Shown: positions 8,878 through 17,892 of the stretch, one piece after another
How the letters are laid out: the number at the start of each line of letters is the position of its first letter
How positions within the stretch are numbered: the first letter of the stretch is position 1
DNA from: Bacteroidota bacterium
GTDB lineage: Bacteria; Bacteroidota; Bacteroidia; Cytophagales; UBA9547
Reading direction: 5' to 3'
Length of the DNA: 64,000 bases
Assembly: GCA_004293915.1 (NCBI GenBank)
Contig: RDZG01000063.1
Span: 1-64,000, forward strand
Program-made: the position numbers and the translations under genes
Notes under the pieces: generated by a model
The model's database searches: none
What the model was told of the DNA's origin: nothing
The model's input: only the letters and a program-made list of their open reading frames with translations

Positions 8878-10206
8878 ATGAAAAATCCACAACAACAAAT
8901 CGTTATTAGAAATCAAATTTTAAAATTAAGAAATTATTTTTCTTTAAGAATTCTCGGATTGGCACTATTGGTATCATTATTTCCAAATCTGAACAATTAC
9001 TTAACCGCAGCACCTATCACAGGCATACCTAAAGTATCATCCAATGGACGATACCTCGTTCGCAGCGATGGAACACCATTTGTTTTGATGAGCGACACCG
9101 AGTAGCTTTTAAATAAATATGACGATAATGGAGTGAAAGCTATTTTGGACAACCGGGCAGCCAAAGGTTTCACATCTGTTCAGGTTTTTGCCACACGTGG
9201 TTGGGGTGGGAACGAAAGGGATGTAAACAACAATCTTCCTTTCAATAACAACAATCCTACATCGTTAGTTTCGGACTATTGGAGTCGTTGGCGTTGGATT
9301 GCAGATGAGGCAGCAAGCAGAGGTTTATATTTTATTCTGATAATGGGTGAGCCAACAAAAAACTGGGGACAACCTAGCCGGGTAGCAGGCAATACCACAG
9401 ATGCTTACAGCTATGGAAGACAAGTGGCAGAATTTTTTCGTACTTCTCCAAATATCATTTTTTCAATGGGTTATGATGACAATGCTGATCAACTTACCGA
9501 CCGCAAACGTGCCTGCGCTGAAGGTGTAGCTGATGGTGTAAACAGTGTGAATAATTTTGACGGCAACGCCAATTATTCTAACAATACCATGACTTATCAT
9601 GGCTATGCTGTGTCTCTAACCTTGCATTTTGATAGCTGGTGCGATTTTTATGGGACTGAAGTATTTCATAATACTGCTGGTGTTTATGGTCAAGTAAATG
9701 GTGATTACAATTTAGGAGTACCCATAAAACCATCGTTTCTTATGGAAGGCTGGTATGAGGCAGAAAGCGGTCAAACACCAACTAGTGTTCGAAACGAGGC
9801 TTGGTTTTCATTTTTAGGTGCAGTTTGTGGTTATGGCTATGGTCATTATGGCAACTGGAGTCAAGTAGGGAATCTATCTTTCTTAGATGCAACTGGAGCT
9901 TTTGGAATGGGTGAGTTGGTGAAATTTGCAAACAGATACAATTGGTGGAACTGGCAGCCTAATAATGGTCTTGGAAAACTGGTTGTTAAATCAAGCAATG
10001 GTACAGAAATAGTAGTTTATTATTCAAACAACTCTACTGCTACCATTAATAACACACTTTCTGCTGGAACTACAGCAACTTGGGTAGATCCACGAAATGT
10101 TGGCAATACTGCTTCTGGTGGCACATTTTCTGCTGGTCAATCTCGTAGTATGACCCCGCCAAGTGGATGGGAAGATGCCATTTTGGTTTTGTCTACTGGT
10201 GGTTAG
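8878..10206 (+). pseudogene. GH140-like (DUF4038) glycosidase interrupted by an in-frame TAG
   Basis: The track ORFs of 75 and 357 codons are in the same frame, separated only by a TAG at 9103-9105. Joined, they give signal peptide, a PITGIPKVSSNGRYLVRSDG strand, SDTE-[stop]-LLNKYDDNGVKAIL, and a TIM-barrel domain with SMGYDDNADQLTDR and SFLMEGWYEAES. Asp and Glu in those two motifs are the likely catalytic pair by analogy with GH140 apiosidases. In this family the residue after the GDT-type motif is normally Trp, so TGG to TAG is the simplest event. The decayed copy at 10420-10664 has TGG there. Downstream of the second TAG (10204-10206) the frame still resembles an Ig-like domain. Substrate is unknown. 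Confidence 0.8.
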
Positions 10207-10419
10207 ACTATTGTTTTTGTTACTGGTGTTACATTAAATCCAACATCTACTTCTATTTCTACAGGCAGCACCAATAGATTCTTTTAGCCACTATTGCATT
10301 CTCAAATGCTTACAGTGGTAGCTAGTGGTTCGGCTATTATACCGTAACCACAGCAGATCAAAACAAAACAGCCAGCCAGTTGTACAGCAATGATATAGCC
10401 AAATCTTAATAATATCATA
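10207..10419 (+). pseudogene. Decayed Ig-like (Big_2) domain remnant after the GH140-like gene
   Basis: Reading on past the TAG at 10204, the same frame gives VTGVTLNPTSTSISTGST, a typical first strand of a bacterial Ig-like group 2 domain. It then hits another TAG and becomes unreadable. This suggests the parent gene was longer, a catalytic domain followed by Ig-like repeats, and has since decayed. The two small minus-strand ORFs of the track overlapping 10291-10512 are not credible genes. Confidence 0.55.
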
Positions 10420-10664
10420 GCAGCAACTATCACAGGCATACCTATAAGTTTCATCCAATGGACGATACCTTGTTTGAAGCGATGGAACACCATTTGTATT
10501 TATGTGCGACACCGTGTGGCTTTTAAATAAATATGACTACAATAGTGTAAAAACTATTTTGGATAACCAATCTGCAAAAGGGTACTATGCAAGTTTTTGA
10601 CAAACGTGGTTGGAGTGGAAACGAAAAAGATGTTAACAACAATATTCCTTTTAATAATAATAAC
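10420..10664 (+). pseudogene. Degenerate partial duplicate of the GH140-like gene
   Basis: About 245 bases align with 9007-9255 from GCAGCAxCTATCACAGGCAT through the GTGG-TTGG and AACAACAAT segments. The copy carries many substitutions and a net loss of a few bases that shifts the frame, so it is not translatable. At the codon matching the TAG of the first copy it reads TGG (acc-gtg-tgg-ctt), the presumed ancestral Trp. It ends directly at the terminator hairpin. It is either a tandem duplication relic or the second module of a longer gene. Confidence 0.75.
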
Positions 10665-10666
10665 AA

Positions 10667-10698
10667 AAAAGCCTCTCAAAATCATTTGAGAGGCTTTT
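10667..10698. terminator. Bidirectional intrinsic terminator
   Basis: A perfect 14-bp hairpin: AAAAGCCTCTCAAA, four-base loop ATCA, TTTGAGAGGCTTTT. A-tracts and T-tracts flank it on both sides. It lies 23 bases from the stop of the minus-strand T9SS protein and just after the plus-strand pseudogene, so it can stop both. Confidence 0.9.
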
Positions 10699-10720
10699 AA
10701 AAATGTTATTCTAATCGAAA

Positions 10721-13700
10721 TTAGTTTTTGACTACTTTCAATCTTTTCAGTATTCCATTTTTATTCACTAACACAAAATAGATGCCAGAAGGAGAAGTAG
10801 CTAAATCGAAAGTTGTTTTTGAGGCTACTTTTGATTCAATCAACTGACCATGATTGTTAAACAACGTTATCGTAGAAACTTCATTTGCATCTATAGTAAG
10901 TATGCTTGTTACTGGATTTGGATATAAAGAGATATTTTCCAATTCATTTGATGTAACACTCACACCAGTAGTTGTATTTGCAGTTCCTGCAACCGATACC
11001 GTTATCATATTACTCAAAATTGTAGTATTGGCAGCATTGTTGCTAATCACAAATACATCTACACTTCCATTTGACAAACCAGTTAATAATCCAGATCCAC
11101 TGATTGTGGCAATGGCAGTATTGCTAGTATACCACATTTCTGATACAGGATTAGTAGCATTGATTGGGCTATATCCATCTACTGAAAATTGAATAGTAGA
11201 ACCCACAGAAACTGAACTCGCACCGCTGATGGTAGACGAAACTAAAGCAACAATAGGATTACTCACAGTTACTGAAATAATATTACTCATTACTGTAGTA
11301 TTGGCAGGATTATTATGCACTGCAAATACATTAACCGATCCTGGACTGATAGCAGTTAATATTCCACTTCCATTGATAGTTGCAATGGCACTATTGCTTG
11401 TATACCAAGTTGTAGACACTGTAGCAGTAGCATTTGAAGGGCTATAACCAACAAGTGAGAATGTAGTAGTAGTGCCTGTGATTACAGCATTAGCACCACT
11501 AATGGTAGAAGATGCTACCGGGATGATAGGTGTAACTACCGTAACTGTATACATATTACTGGTTACGGTAGTTGCAATATTGCTCATTACTAAAGAAATA
11601 GTTGTAAGTCCATTTGCCAAAGCTCTCAAATTGCCAGTACCATCAATAGTTGCTACTGTTGTGTTTGATGAAACCCAATTTATACCTAAAGGAGTAGTTG
11701 GATTTAAGGGTAAATAATTTAGTAACGAATATTGTTTAGTACTACTTACATTGACTATTGCATTTCCACCCGTAATAGTTACGCCATTTATTCCTATGAT
11801 TGGATTTGTAATAGTAACCGTGATTATATTACTTGTTACAGTAGTTCCTGTACCATTGTCAAGAGTTGCAGACACATTGATTGTACCTACGTTTCCTGCA
11901 CCAACAGGAGTTAAGATTCCATTTGCATCAATAGTAGCAATCGATGTATTACTACTTCTCCAAGTTGAAATTACAGTTCCTACTCCAGAAGAAGGTGTAT
12001 ATCCAACTAAGGTGTAAGTGGTAGTAGTATTAGTCAAAAGCGAAGTAGCTCCTGAAATAGTAGCAGTTAAAATAGGATTAATAACATTTACAGAAATGAC
12101 ATTACTTGTAATAGTACCTAATGGATTCATTACTTTACAAGAAATGTTAGCCATTCCAATTCCTAATGCTGTAAATGCACCAGTTGATGGATTAATAACT
12201 ATTACACTAGGATTGCTCGAGGACCAAGTATTGATAACTGGAGAAGTGATAATAGTAGGTGAATATCCAGCTAAAGTATAAGTATAAGTCTGACCTGTAA
12301 CTAAAGCAGAAAGACCACTAATAGTTGCACTAACCACACCAGCTTGAATTTGAGGAGTAACTGTAGCCCAAGTTGAGCCAAATCTAAATTCATCTAAGAG
12401 CAATTGATTAGATTGATCTGCATAAATATGCATACTTTTAAATGAGATATTAGCAGAAGTATTTGCAGTTGTAGTTGGAGTATTTGGTTCATCCATAGCT
12501 TCAAATGTAGATTTGTCGGGATTTACATATACTGAAATGGTAGAATTATTTGAAAAATCTACTTTCAAAACTACAAATATAGTTTCATTCACAACAACAG
12601 GTTTTGTAGTTTGAACATAATTATTTCCAATTCTTAATGTCCAATATTTTACTCCAGCTGTTTCTGATCTAGAAGGGTCATAATAACCAAATCCAAATGT
12701 TTTACTTTGATTGGCTCCTCCATCATCTGTTGGGTTATTCTGATCATGAAATGTAATCTTGCTTTCATTTTGATTTTCAACTGTTTTTGAAATTATAAAA
12801 CTAATAAACAAAGTTTTGCCATTCTGACTACCAATATTTCTATTGTTATTAAATTGTTCTGAAGCATCAAAATAACCTGAAAATGGACCTGTATAACCAT
12901 TATCAAATTTTCTACCTGCCCCTTCAAAATTTTGACCAGCACTCATGTAAAAATCACTTGATTGTAACCCTGGAATAACAAGAGGGTTTGCATTTGCATA
13001 AGCAAATCCATTGCTACTTGCTTGTGCCCATGCTGCAGAAAATCCAAAACCACTTACGTTCGAACCTTGTATAAATGTAGCTCCTGGTACACTAAAACCT
13101 TCATATGCTAACAATGGAGGAATAGGTTGATTAGTAATTGTAATAACTGACATTCCAGAAACTGAATTTACTGAATTTGTAAAAGTACCTGTAATTGTAA
13201 CAATTCCATTTTTTATTGGGGTTACAATTCCATTAGTTGATACACTTGCTAAAGATGGATTAGAAGATATCCAAGTTGTGATTATTGGAGAAGTAGCAGA
13301 ACTTGGAAAAACAAGTCCAGATAAAGTTGATTTACCACCTGGAGTATTAATTGCGTTTGTTGAAGCAGTTACATTTACACCACTAATTGAAACAATAGGA
13401 ACTGCAGGTGTTACATCTGCCCAAGTAGAACCAAAACGAAATTCATCTATTAACAATTGATTTGCTTGATCTGCGTAGATATGTATACTTTTGAAAGAAA
13501 TTTTATCGTTTGTAGAACTAACAATAGTTGAAACATTTGGTGCATTTGCCAATCCAAAACTAGATTTATTTGGGTTTATAAAAGCAGTAATGGTAGATGT
13601 TGAAGCAAAATCAACTTTTAAAACCGCAAATATAGTTTCTCCTACAACTAATTCTTTAGTTGTTTTTACATAACTATTACCAATTCTTAAAGTCCAATAT

Positions 13701-14260
13701 TTTATACCTGAATCTTCAGACCTAGCAGCATCATAATATCCAAACCCAAAAGATTTTGACTGAGTAGCTCCTCCATCATCTGTTGGGTTATTCTGATCAT
13801 GAAATGTAATTTTACTTTCATTTTGATTATTTACTGTTTTCTGAATAACAAAACTGATGTAAAGAGTAGTACCTGATTGGTTTCCTATATTTCTAGAACC
13901 ATTGCTATTATCACCACTTTCAAAATAAGATGCGAATGGACCAGTAAAGCTATTGTCTAGTACTCTCCCTGCACCTTGAAAGTTACGACCTGCTGTCAAG
14001 TAAAAATCGTTACTTAATAATCCAGAAACTAATAATGGTGAAGTATTTGTATAGGCAAAACCCTCATTTGAAGCTTGTTGCCATCCACTTTGAAATCCAA
14101 ATCCACTCACATTTGAACCCTGTATAAATGTAGCACCTGGCACACTAAAGCCTTCATAAGCTAGTAATTGAGCATTTGAAAATTGTGTAGATAGTAAATA
14201 GAATAATATAGCAATTCTGATGCTAAACCTATTTTTTAGTATTGATTTGAAATTTCGCAT
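10721..14260 (-). CDS. T9SS type A-sorted surface protein with duplicated jelly-roll-like domains and Ig-like repeats
   Basis: 1179 residues. A signal peptide (to ~30) is followed by two copies of a ~255-residue beta-rich domain (~32-285 and ~382-640). Each begins LLAYEGFSVPGATFIQGSN and ends DEFRFGSTWA-VTP, which resembles LamG/concanavalin-like jelly rolls. One Ig-like Big_2 domain lies between them and about five follow (~645-1095; repeated AxIsgxxxVxxGxTxxYxL and WxSSNxxIATIxxxG). The last ~75 residues (ISLYPNPVTS to LKRLKVVKN) are a type A T9SS sorting domain. The protein is thus predicted to be exported and anchored at the cell surface. No catalytic motif was recognised. An adhesion or glycan-binding role next to glycosidases and a sulfatase is inference. 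Confidence 0.88.
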   Translation of the reverse strand: MRNFKSILKNRFSIRIAILFYLLSTQFSNAQLLAYEGFSVPGATFIQGSNVSGFGFQSGWQQASNEGFAYTNTSPLLVSGLLSNDFYLTAGRNFQGAGRVLDNSFTGPFASYFESGDNSNGSRNIGNQSGTTLYISFVIQKTVNNQNESKITFHDQNNPTDDGGATQSKSFGFGYYDAARSEDSGIKYWTLRIGNSYVKTTKELVVGETIFAVLKVDFASTSTITAFINPNKSSFGLANAPNVSTIVSSTNDKISFKSIHIYADQANQLLIDEFRFGSTWADVTPAVPIVSISGVNVTASTNAINTPGGKSTLSGLVFPSSATSPIITTWISSNPSLASVSTNGIVTPIKNGIVTITGTFTNSVNSVSGMSVITITNQPIPPLLAYEGFSVPGATFIQGSNVSGFGFSAAWAQASSNGFAYANANPLVIPGLQSSDFYMSAGQNFEGAGRKFDNGYTGPFSGYFDASEQFNNNRNIGSQNGKTLFISFIISKTVENQNESKITFHDQNNPTDDGGANQSKTFGFGYYDPSRSETAGVKYWTLRIGNNYVQTTKPVVVNETIFVVLKVDFSNNSTISVYVNPDKSTFEAMDEPNTPTTTANTSANISFKSMHIYADQSNQLLLDEFRFGSTWATVTPQIQAGVVSATISGLSALVTGQTYTYTLAGYSPTIITSPVINTWSSSNPSVIVINPSTGAFTALGIGMANISCKVMNPLGTITSNVISVNVINPILTATISGATSLLTNTTTTYTLVGYTPSSGVGTVISTWRSSNTSIATIDANGILTPVGAGNVGTINVSATLDNGTGTTVTSNIITVTITNPIIGINGVTITGGNAIVNVSSTKQYSLLNYLPLNPTTPLGINWVSSNTTVATIDGTGNLRALANGLTTISLVMSNIATTVTSNMYTVTVVTPIIPVASSTISGANAVITGTTTTFSLVGYSPSNATATVSTTWYTSNSAIATINGSGILTAISPGSVNVFAVHNNPANTTVMSNIISVTVSNPIVALVSSTISGASSVSVGSTIQFSVDGYSPINATNPVSEMWYTSNTAIATISGSGLLTGLSNGSVDVFVISNNAANTTILSNMITVSVAGTANTTTGVSVTSNELENISLYPNPVTSILTIDANEVSTITLFNNHGQLIESKVASKTTFDLATSPSGIYFVLVNKNGILKRLKVVKN
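12357..13117 (-). repeat. Internal gene duplication, copy 2 (jelly-roll-like module)
   Basis: Encodes residues ~382-635 of the T9SS protein. It is clearly related at DNA and protein level to 13408-14170, offset by about 1.05 kb (351 codons). Short exact blocks survive (for example the segment encoding FHDQNNPTDDGGA). The duplication is in frame. Confidence 0.75.
13408..14170 (-). repeat. Internal gene duplication, copy 1 (jelly-roll-like module)
   Basis: Encodes residues ~31-285 of the T9SS protein. Partner of the repeat at 12357-13117. Approximate edges were judged by eye. Confidence 0.75.
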
Positions 14261-14857
14261 AACTTTTTATTTTTAAATTTATGTATGAATAACACTAAAA
14301 GTAAAATAGATTTAATAAACTTATATAATGGTAGAGATTTTATAAGTAATCAAATGCGTATATTTATAAAAATCAAATGATATATAATATATTGAAAGTC
14401 AGATATTTATATGTATGCAGAAAAAGTATAAAGTTCTTTTTATAACAAATGAATGCAATTTTATATTGGAAATGTTTTAGTAGAAAATAAATTAAAATAT
14501 TTTGAAGAAAAGACTGATAAAACCTTAATTTATAGATTATGTAAATAATTATTCAAGACTCAAAAAAGTCATTTTTAAGATTATAATCAATGCCAATTTG
14601 GTGGCAATTAAAATAGGAATGGCTTATAAAAAATGTCATTTATTTTTCCAAAACATGAATAATGTAATTAATAAGCATCAACGCTTAAATTATGTTTCAA
14701 AAGCCAGGTGTTAGTTAGCCGAATTAACTTCATGTAAGGTACGTTGAGAAAAAAAGAACTTGGCATAATCAAAAGACTTTGCATTTAACTTTGTATAATA
14801 TAAAAAATTCAATGAATAATATATAAATAATTTTAACTTTATGGCAAAAAACATTAG
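14261..14857. other. 597-bp intergenic region between divergent genes
   Basis: Very AT-rich, with no credible ORF or RNA gene. It holds a short inverted repeat TGCCA-ATTTGG-TGGCA at 14591-14606, which may be chance, and a plausible -7 element TAACTTTG at 14786-14793 for the sulfatase. The promoter of the minus-strand T9SS protein must also lie here, but no good match was found. Confidence 0.5.
14786..14793 (+). promoter_or_regulatory. Putative -7 element for the sulfatase gene
   Basis: TAACTTTG matches TAnnTTTG, 65 bases before the ATG. The -33 element is weak (TTGG about 22 bp upstream). Confidence 0.3.
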
Positions 14858-16273
14858 ATGAAAAGCATATTTAAAGCAAGTTTAGCTGTATTTTTATTTT
14901 CAATACACCCCAATGAAGTTATAGCTCAATCCAAACCGAATATTGTTTTTATTTTGGCAGACGATTTAGGCATTGGCGATATAGAACCATACGGACAAAA
15001 AGAAATAAAAACCCCAAATTTGCAACAAATGGCAAAAGAAGGAAAGGTTTTTACAAATCATTATAGTGGAAATTCGGTTTGTGCACCTTCAAGATGTGTG
15101 CTTATGACAGGCAAACATACAGGTCATGCAATTGTTAGAGGTAATTTACAAGATAAAATTAAAGGGCAATTCCCTTTGCCTGATGACGAATTAACTGTAG
15201 CTCAAGTACTTAAAAACCAAGGTTATAGCACTGGTATTTTTGGCAAATGGGGTTTAGGAGAAACATACTCTACTGGCGATCCGCTCAAAAAAGGATTTGA
15301 TGTTCATTTTGGATATACTGATCAGGTTTTGGCTCACAATCATTTTCCCGAATTTTTGTTACGAAATGGTAAAAAAGAATTCTTAAATAATAAAGTAATA
15401 TATGGCGACACTACAGCTTGGCACAAAGGTTTAGGAAGTTATTCAATAATAAAAAACCAATATGCAGATGAACTTTTTGCTAATGAGGCGATTAACTTTA
15501 TTGACTTGAATAAAAACAAACCTTTTTTCGTTTACCTCGCATTTGTGCTTCCACATGATAATGGCGAATATGATAAAATAGAAAATTGCTATGAAGTTCC
15601 AAGTCAAGGAATTTATAAATGCAAAAAAGGATGGACAAAACAAGAAAAAGATTATGCAGCTTCAGTTACCTTACTTGATAAATATACTGGAAAAGTACTT
15701 GATTATTTAAAAAAATCTGGATTAGATAAAAATACTTTAGTGATTTTTACAAGTGATAATGGCACACAACAAATCGATTTGCGTTTCAAAAGTAATGGCA
15801 AATTTAGGGGAATGAAACGTGATATTTTAGAAGGTGGAATACGTGCACCTTTTATAGCTTGGATGCCTTCAAAAATAAAAGCAAACTCTGTTTCTAATCT
15901 TCCTTCTGCTTTTTATGATTTTTTGGCTACTGCAGCTGAAGTTTCGGACTCAAAAACAAAAAATATTCCAACAGATGGTATTTCGTATTGGAATGAATTG
16001 TTGGGTAAATCGCAACAAAAACATCCTTATTTATATTTTGAAATTCCTGAAAAAAATGGAGGTTGGGCAGTTATAAAAGGCAAATGGAAAGCTCTACAAA
16101 CTAATATTTGTACTGACAAACCATTAGATGTTGAACTTTATAATATCGAAATCGATCCGTCTGAATCTAAAAACCTTGCATCAGAAAATCGAGAAATTGT
16201 AAAAGAAATGGTAGAAATCATGAAAAAAGAGCGTCAAAAATCGCCACTTTTTCCTATGAACGCTATAGATTAA
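14858..16273 (+). CDS. Secreted formylglycine-dependent sulfatase (family S1)
   Basis: 471 residues with a signal peptide (cleavage after VIAQ, ~residue 24). The metal-binding start PNIVFILADDLGIGD holds the two Asp ligands. The activation motif is SVCAPSRCVLMTGKHTGH, with Cys75 in C-x-P-S-R being the residue oxidised to formylglycine. FTSDNGTQ supplies the later metal-binding Asp-Asn. Length and layout fit arylsulfatase/GalNAc-6-sulfatase-like S1 enzymes. It would remove sulfate esters from a polysaccharide, and the linkage cannot be told. The maturase (anaerobic sulfatase-maturating enzyme) is not in the window. Neighbouring glycosidases suggest a sulfated glycan target. Confidence 0.92.
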   Translation: MKSIFKASLAVFLFSIHPNEVIAQSKPNIVFILADDLGIGDIEPYGQKEIKTPNLQQMAKEGKVFTNHYSGNSVCAPSRCVLMTGKHTGHAIVRGNLQDKIKGQFPLPDDELTVAQVLKNQGYSTGIFGKWGLGETYSTGDPLKKGFDVHFGYTDQVLAHNHFPEFLLRNGKKEFLNNKVIYGDTTAWHKGLGSYSIIKNQYADELFANEAINFIDLNKNKPFFVYLAFVLPHDNGEYDKIENCYEVPSQGIYKCKKGWTKQEKDYAASVTLLDKYTGKVLDYLKKSGLDKNTLVIFTSDNGTQQIDLRFKSNGKFRGMKRDILEGGIRAPFIAWMPSKIKANSVSNLPSAFYDFLATAAEVSDSKTKNIPTDGISYWNELLGKSQQKHPYLYFEIPEKNGGWAVIKGKWKALQTNICTDKPLDVELYNIEIDPSESKNLASENREIVKEMVEIMKKERQKSPLFPMNAID

Positions 16274-16309
16274 TTTCAAAGTCGTTAAAATAAATAGTAG
16301 CTAAATTAT

Positions 16310-16825
16310 TTACTCAATTATAACCTCAAAATCAACTAAAACTTTATCGCTCATTATCCAGCTATTACCACCAACACCAAAATCTCTTCGATTGATAGCG
16401 AAATTTCCTTTAAAAGTCTTATTAACATACGTAAATGGGAATTGGATTTTCTTTTTAACGTTTTTAATCGACAGTTCGCAAGTTACTTGATATAAATCCG
16501 CTTTTGTTTGGGTAAATTCTGTTGATACAAAAGTAATTTTTGGATATTTTTCAATATCAAAATATTCTTCTTTTTTAAGATGCTTATCTCTAGCATTTAT
16601 ATCTGTATTTAAGGTGTTTACATCGATTTTTGCTTCGATTTTAGAATTAGTTACATCCTGTGTATTGAAATTTATTTGGGCTTCAAATCCAGTAAATTTG
16701 CCATCAACTTTTAAGCCCGCATTTTTAATCGAAAACTTGATACTTGCAGATTTTATTTTAAGTTCTGGTTGTGCAAACAAAACACAAGAACTATTTAATA
16801 TCAAAAATAAAATTATATTTTTCAT
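16310..16825 (-). CDS. YceI-family periplasmic protein
   Basis: 171 residues from the ATG at 16825. The upstream gene's TAA overlaps this ATG (TAATG), so the track start three codons earlier is less likely. A signal peptide (MKNIILFLILNSSCVLFAQ) precedes the YceI lipocalin-like beta barrel. The diagnostic parts are VDGKFTGFEAQINFN, LNTDINARDKHLKKEEYFDIEKYPKITFVST and the C-terminal NRRDFGVGG. The family binds polyprenoid lipids such as ubiquinone precursors in a hydrophobic pocket. It is translationally coupled to an outer-membrane-like protein. Confidence 0.9.
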   Translation of the reverse strand: MKNIILFLILNSSCVLFAQPELKIKSASIKFSIKNAGLKVDGKFTGFEAQINFNTQDVTNSKIEAKIDVNTLNTDINARDKHLKKEEYFDIEKYPKITFVSTEFTQTKADLYQVTCELSIKNVKKKIQFPFTYVNKTFKGNFAINRRDFGVGGNSWIMSDKVLVDFEVIIE

Positions 16826-17547
16826 TATTCCCAAGGTTTGAAAGTTACACCCACCGAAACCAAATTAGAAACCAACCGAAATCTATCGTTTTCTTCAGGA
16901 AATCTTTGGACTGGAATCGCAGTTTTTATTTCTGTAAACAAATGACTTACAGCAAGTTTTGCAGCCCATTTTTTTGAAAACCAATACCTAACAAAAAGTT
17001 CTGAATTTAAACTGCCTCTATCATTTACATCAATCAAAAGTAAATTAAAATTTGATTGACTTGGGTTTACAGGAGTTGAAATTATAAATACTTGGTCGTT
17101 ACCATATACACCCTTATTTTTTAGTCCAAATCCAAAACCTATTACATCAATATTAAATCCAATATCTAGTTTATCAAAAAAAGTATATTGCAAAATAATA
17201 TATGTGTTCAGAAAAGCCATTGTTGAATTATTTAAACGTACATAATCCAAGTTGTTTTCTATGGTTTTGGTAAACAAAACGGCTGGTCCTGAAGTGTTTT
17301 TTGCAATTATTGCTGGTGCACTCGAATAGGTTTGTAGTCCATCGCCAAAAAAACTTGTAAACCGCAAACCATACCCAAACTTAAGTTTTTTGTTTTTGCT
17401 TATTGGATGCAAATGATGCCAATTTAAGTTGAAATCGTATCTATTTTTTGCAAAAGCAACATTTGCTTCAAAATAGTTTGCTTGCTTATATTGAGCATTT
17501 GAGTTAATAAATGAAATTATAAGCAAAAGAAATATAAAATGTCTCAT
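16825..17547 (-). CDS. Secreted, probable outer-membrane beta-barrel protein
   Basis: 240 residues with a signal peptide (to SNAQ, ~residue 18) and many alternating amphipathic strands rich in Tyr, Phe and Asn. The chain ends in SVGVTFKPWE. It has the look of a small-to-medium outer-membrane barrel. It is directly upstream of, and coupled to, the YceI gene. No family was recognised. A terminator separates it from rpmH. Confidence 0.65.
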   Translation of the reverse strand: MRHFIFLLLIISFINSNAQYKQANYFEANVAFAKNRYDFNLNWHHLHPISKNKKLKFGYGLRFTSFFGDGLQTYSSAPAIIAKNTSGPAVLFTKTIENNLDYVRLNNSTMAFLNTYIILQYTFFDKLDIGFNIDVIGFGFGLKNKGVYGNDQVFIISTPVNPSQSNFNLLLIDVNDRGSLNSELFVRYWFSKKWAAKLAVSHLFTEIKTAIPVQRFPEENDRFRLVSNLVSVGVTFKPWE

Positions 17548-17580
17548 TCAAAAGTATGTTTGTAAAAATATAAACAACAA

Positions 17581-17609
17581 AAAAGGGCAATTAGTTCTAT
17601 TGCCCTTTT
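17581..17609 (-). terminator. Intrinsic terminator of rpmH
   Basis: Hairpin AAAAGGGCAA-N9-TTGCCCTTTT. On the minus strand it is followed by a T-run. It lies 27 bases beyond the rpmH stop. Confidence 0.85.
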
Positions 17610-17635
17610 GAAATATATTTAAGAAAAACTAGGTG

Positions 17636-17791
17636 TTATTTACCAGCTCTTTCGCTCGAAACAGTCAATTTTTTTCTACCTCTTCTTCTGCGTGCAGAAA
17701 GAACTCTTCTTCCATTTGCAGTAGACATTCTTTCTCTGAAACCATGTTTGTTAACTCTTTTTCTTCTCGATGGCTGGAATGTGCGTTTCAT
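17636..17791 (-). CDS. rpmH: 50S ribosomal protein L34
   Basis: Missing from the ORF track because it has only 51 codons. The minus strand reads [20 protein letters not shown], continues with [10 protein letters not shown] and [12 protein letters not shown], and ends ERAGK. This is the full L34 signature, extremely Arg/Lys-rich. L34 is a small protein of the large ribosomal subunit. Here it is monocistronic with its own strong promoter and terminator, and is not beside rnpA or dnaA as in many bacteria. Confidence 0.97.
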   Translation of the reverse strand: MKRTFQPSRRKRVNKHGFRERMSTANGRRVLSARRRRGRKKLTVSSERAGK

Positions 17792-17820
17792 TTTATTTGC
17801 TTTTTTTGAAAATCGGATTG

Positions 17821-17850
17821 CAAAAATACTAAATTTTTATGATTTACAAA
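17821..17850 (-). promoter_or_regulatory. Bacteroidota-type promoter of rpmH
   Basis: Minus strand TTTG-N18-TATTTTTG, an almost exact match to the TTTG/TAnnTTTG consensus. The -7 element ends 29 bases before the start codon. Confidence 0.65.
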
Positions 17851-17892
17851 AAAAAGGTTGAAATATTTTTTAGAATCAATCTTCAATCTAAT

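Noticed and set aside
9103-9105. Recoded TAG (genetic-code change or suppression)
   Set aside because: TAG is used as an ordinary stop in hxlR and hemL within this window, and other genes show no in-frame TAG, so a local nonsense mutation is simpler.
10291-10512. Minus-strand ORFs of 63 and 73 codons
   Set aside because: They lie over the decayed GH140-like copy and have no family features.
10854-12281. Series of plus-strand ORFs of 60-112 codons
   Set aside because: They are antisense shadows of the Thr/Ser/Val-rich Ig-like repeats in the minus-strand T9SS protein, with hydrophobic low-complexity translations and no start context.
14591-14606. Operator-like palindrome TGCCA-N6-TGGCA
   Set aside because: The arms are only five bases, it is far from both genes, and no regulator is linked to it, so it is likely chance in AT-rich DNA.
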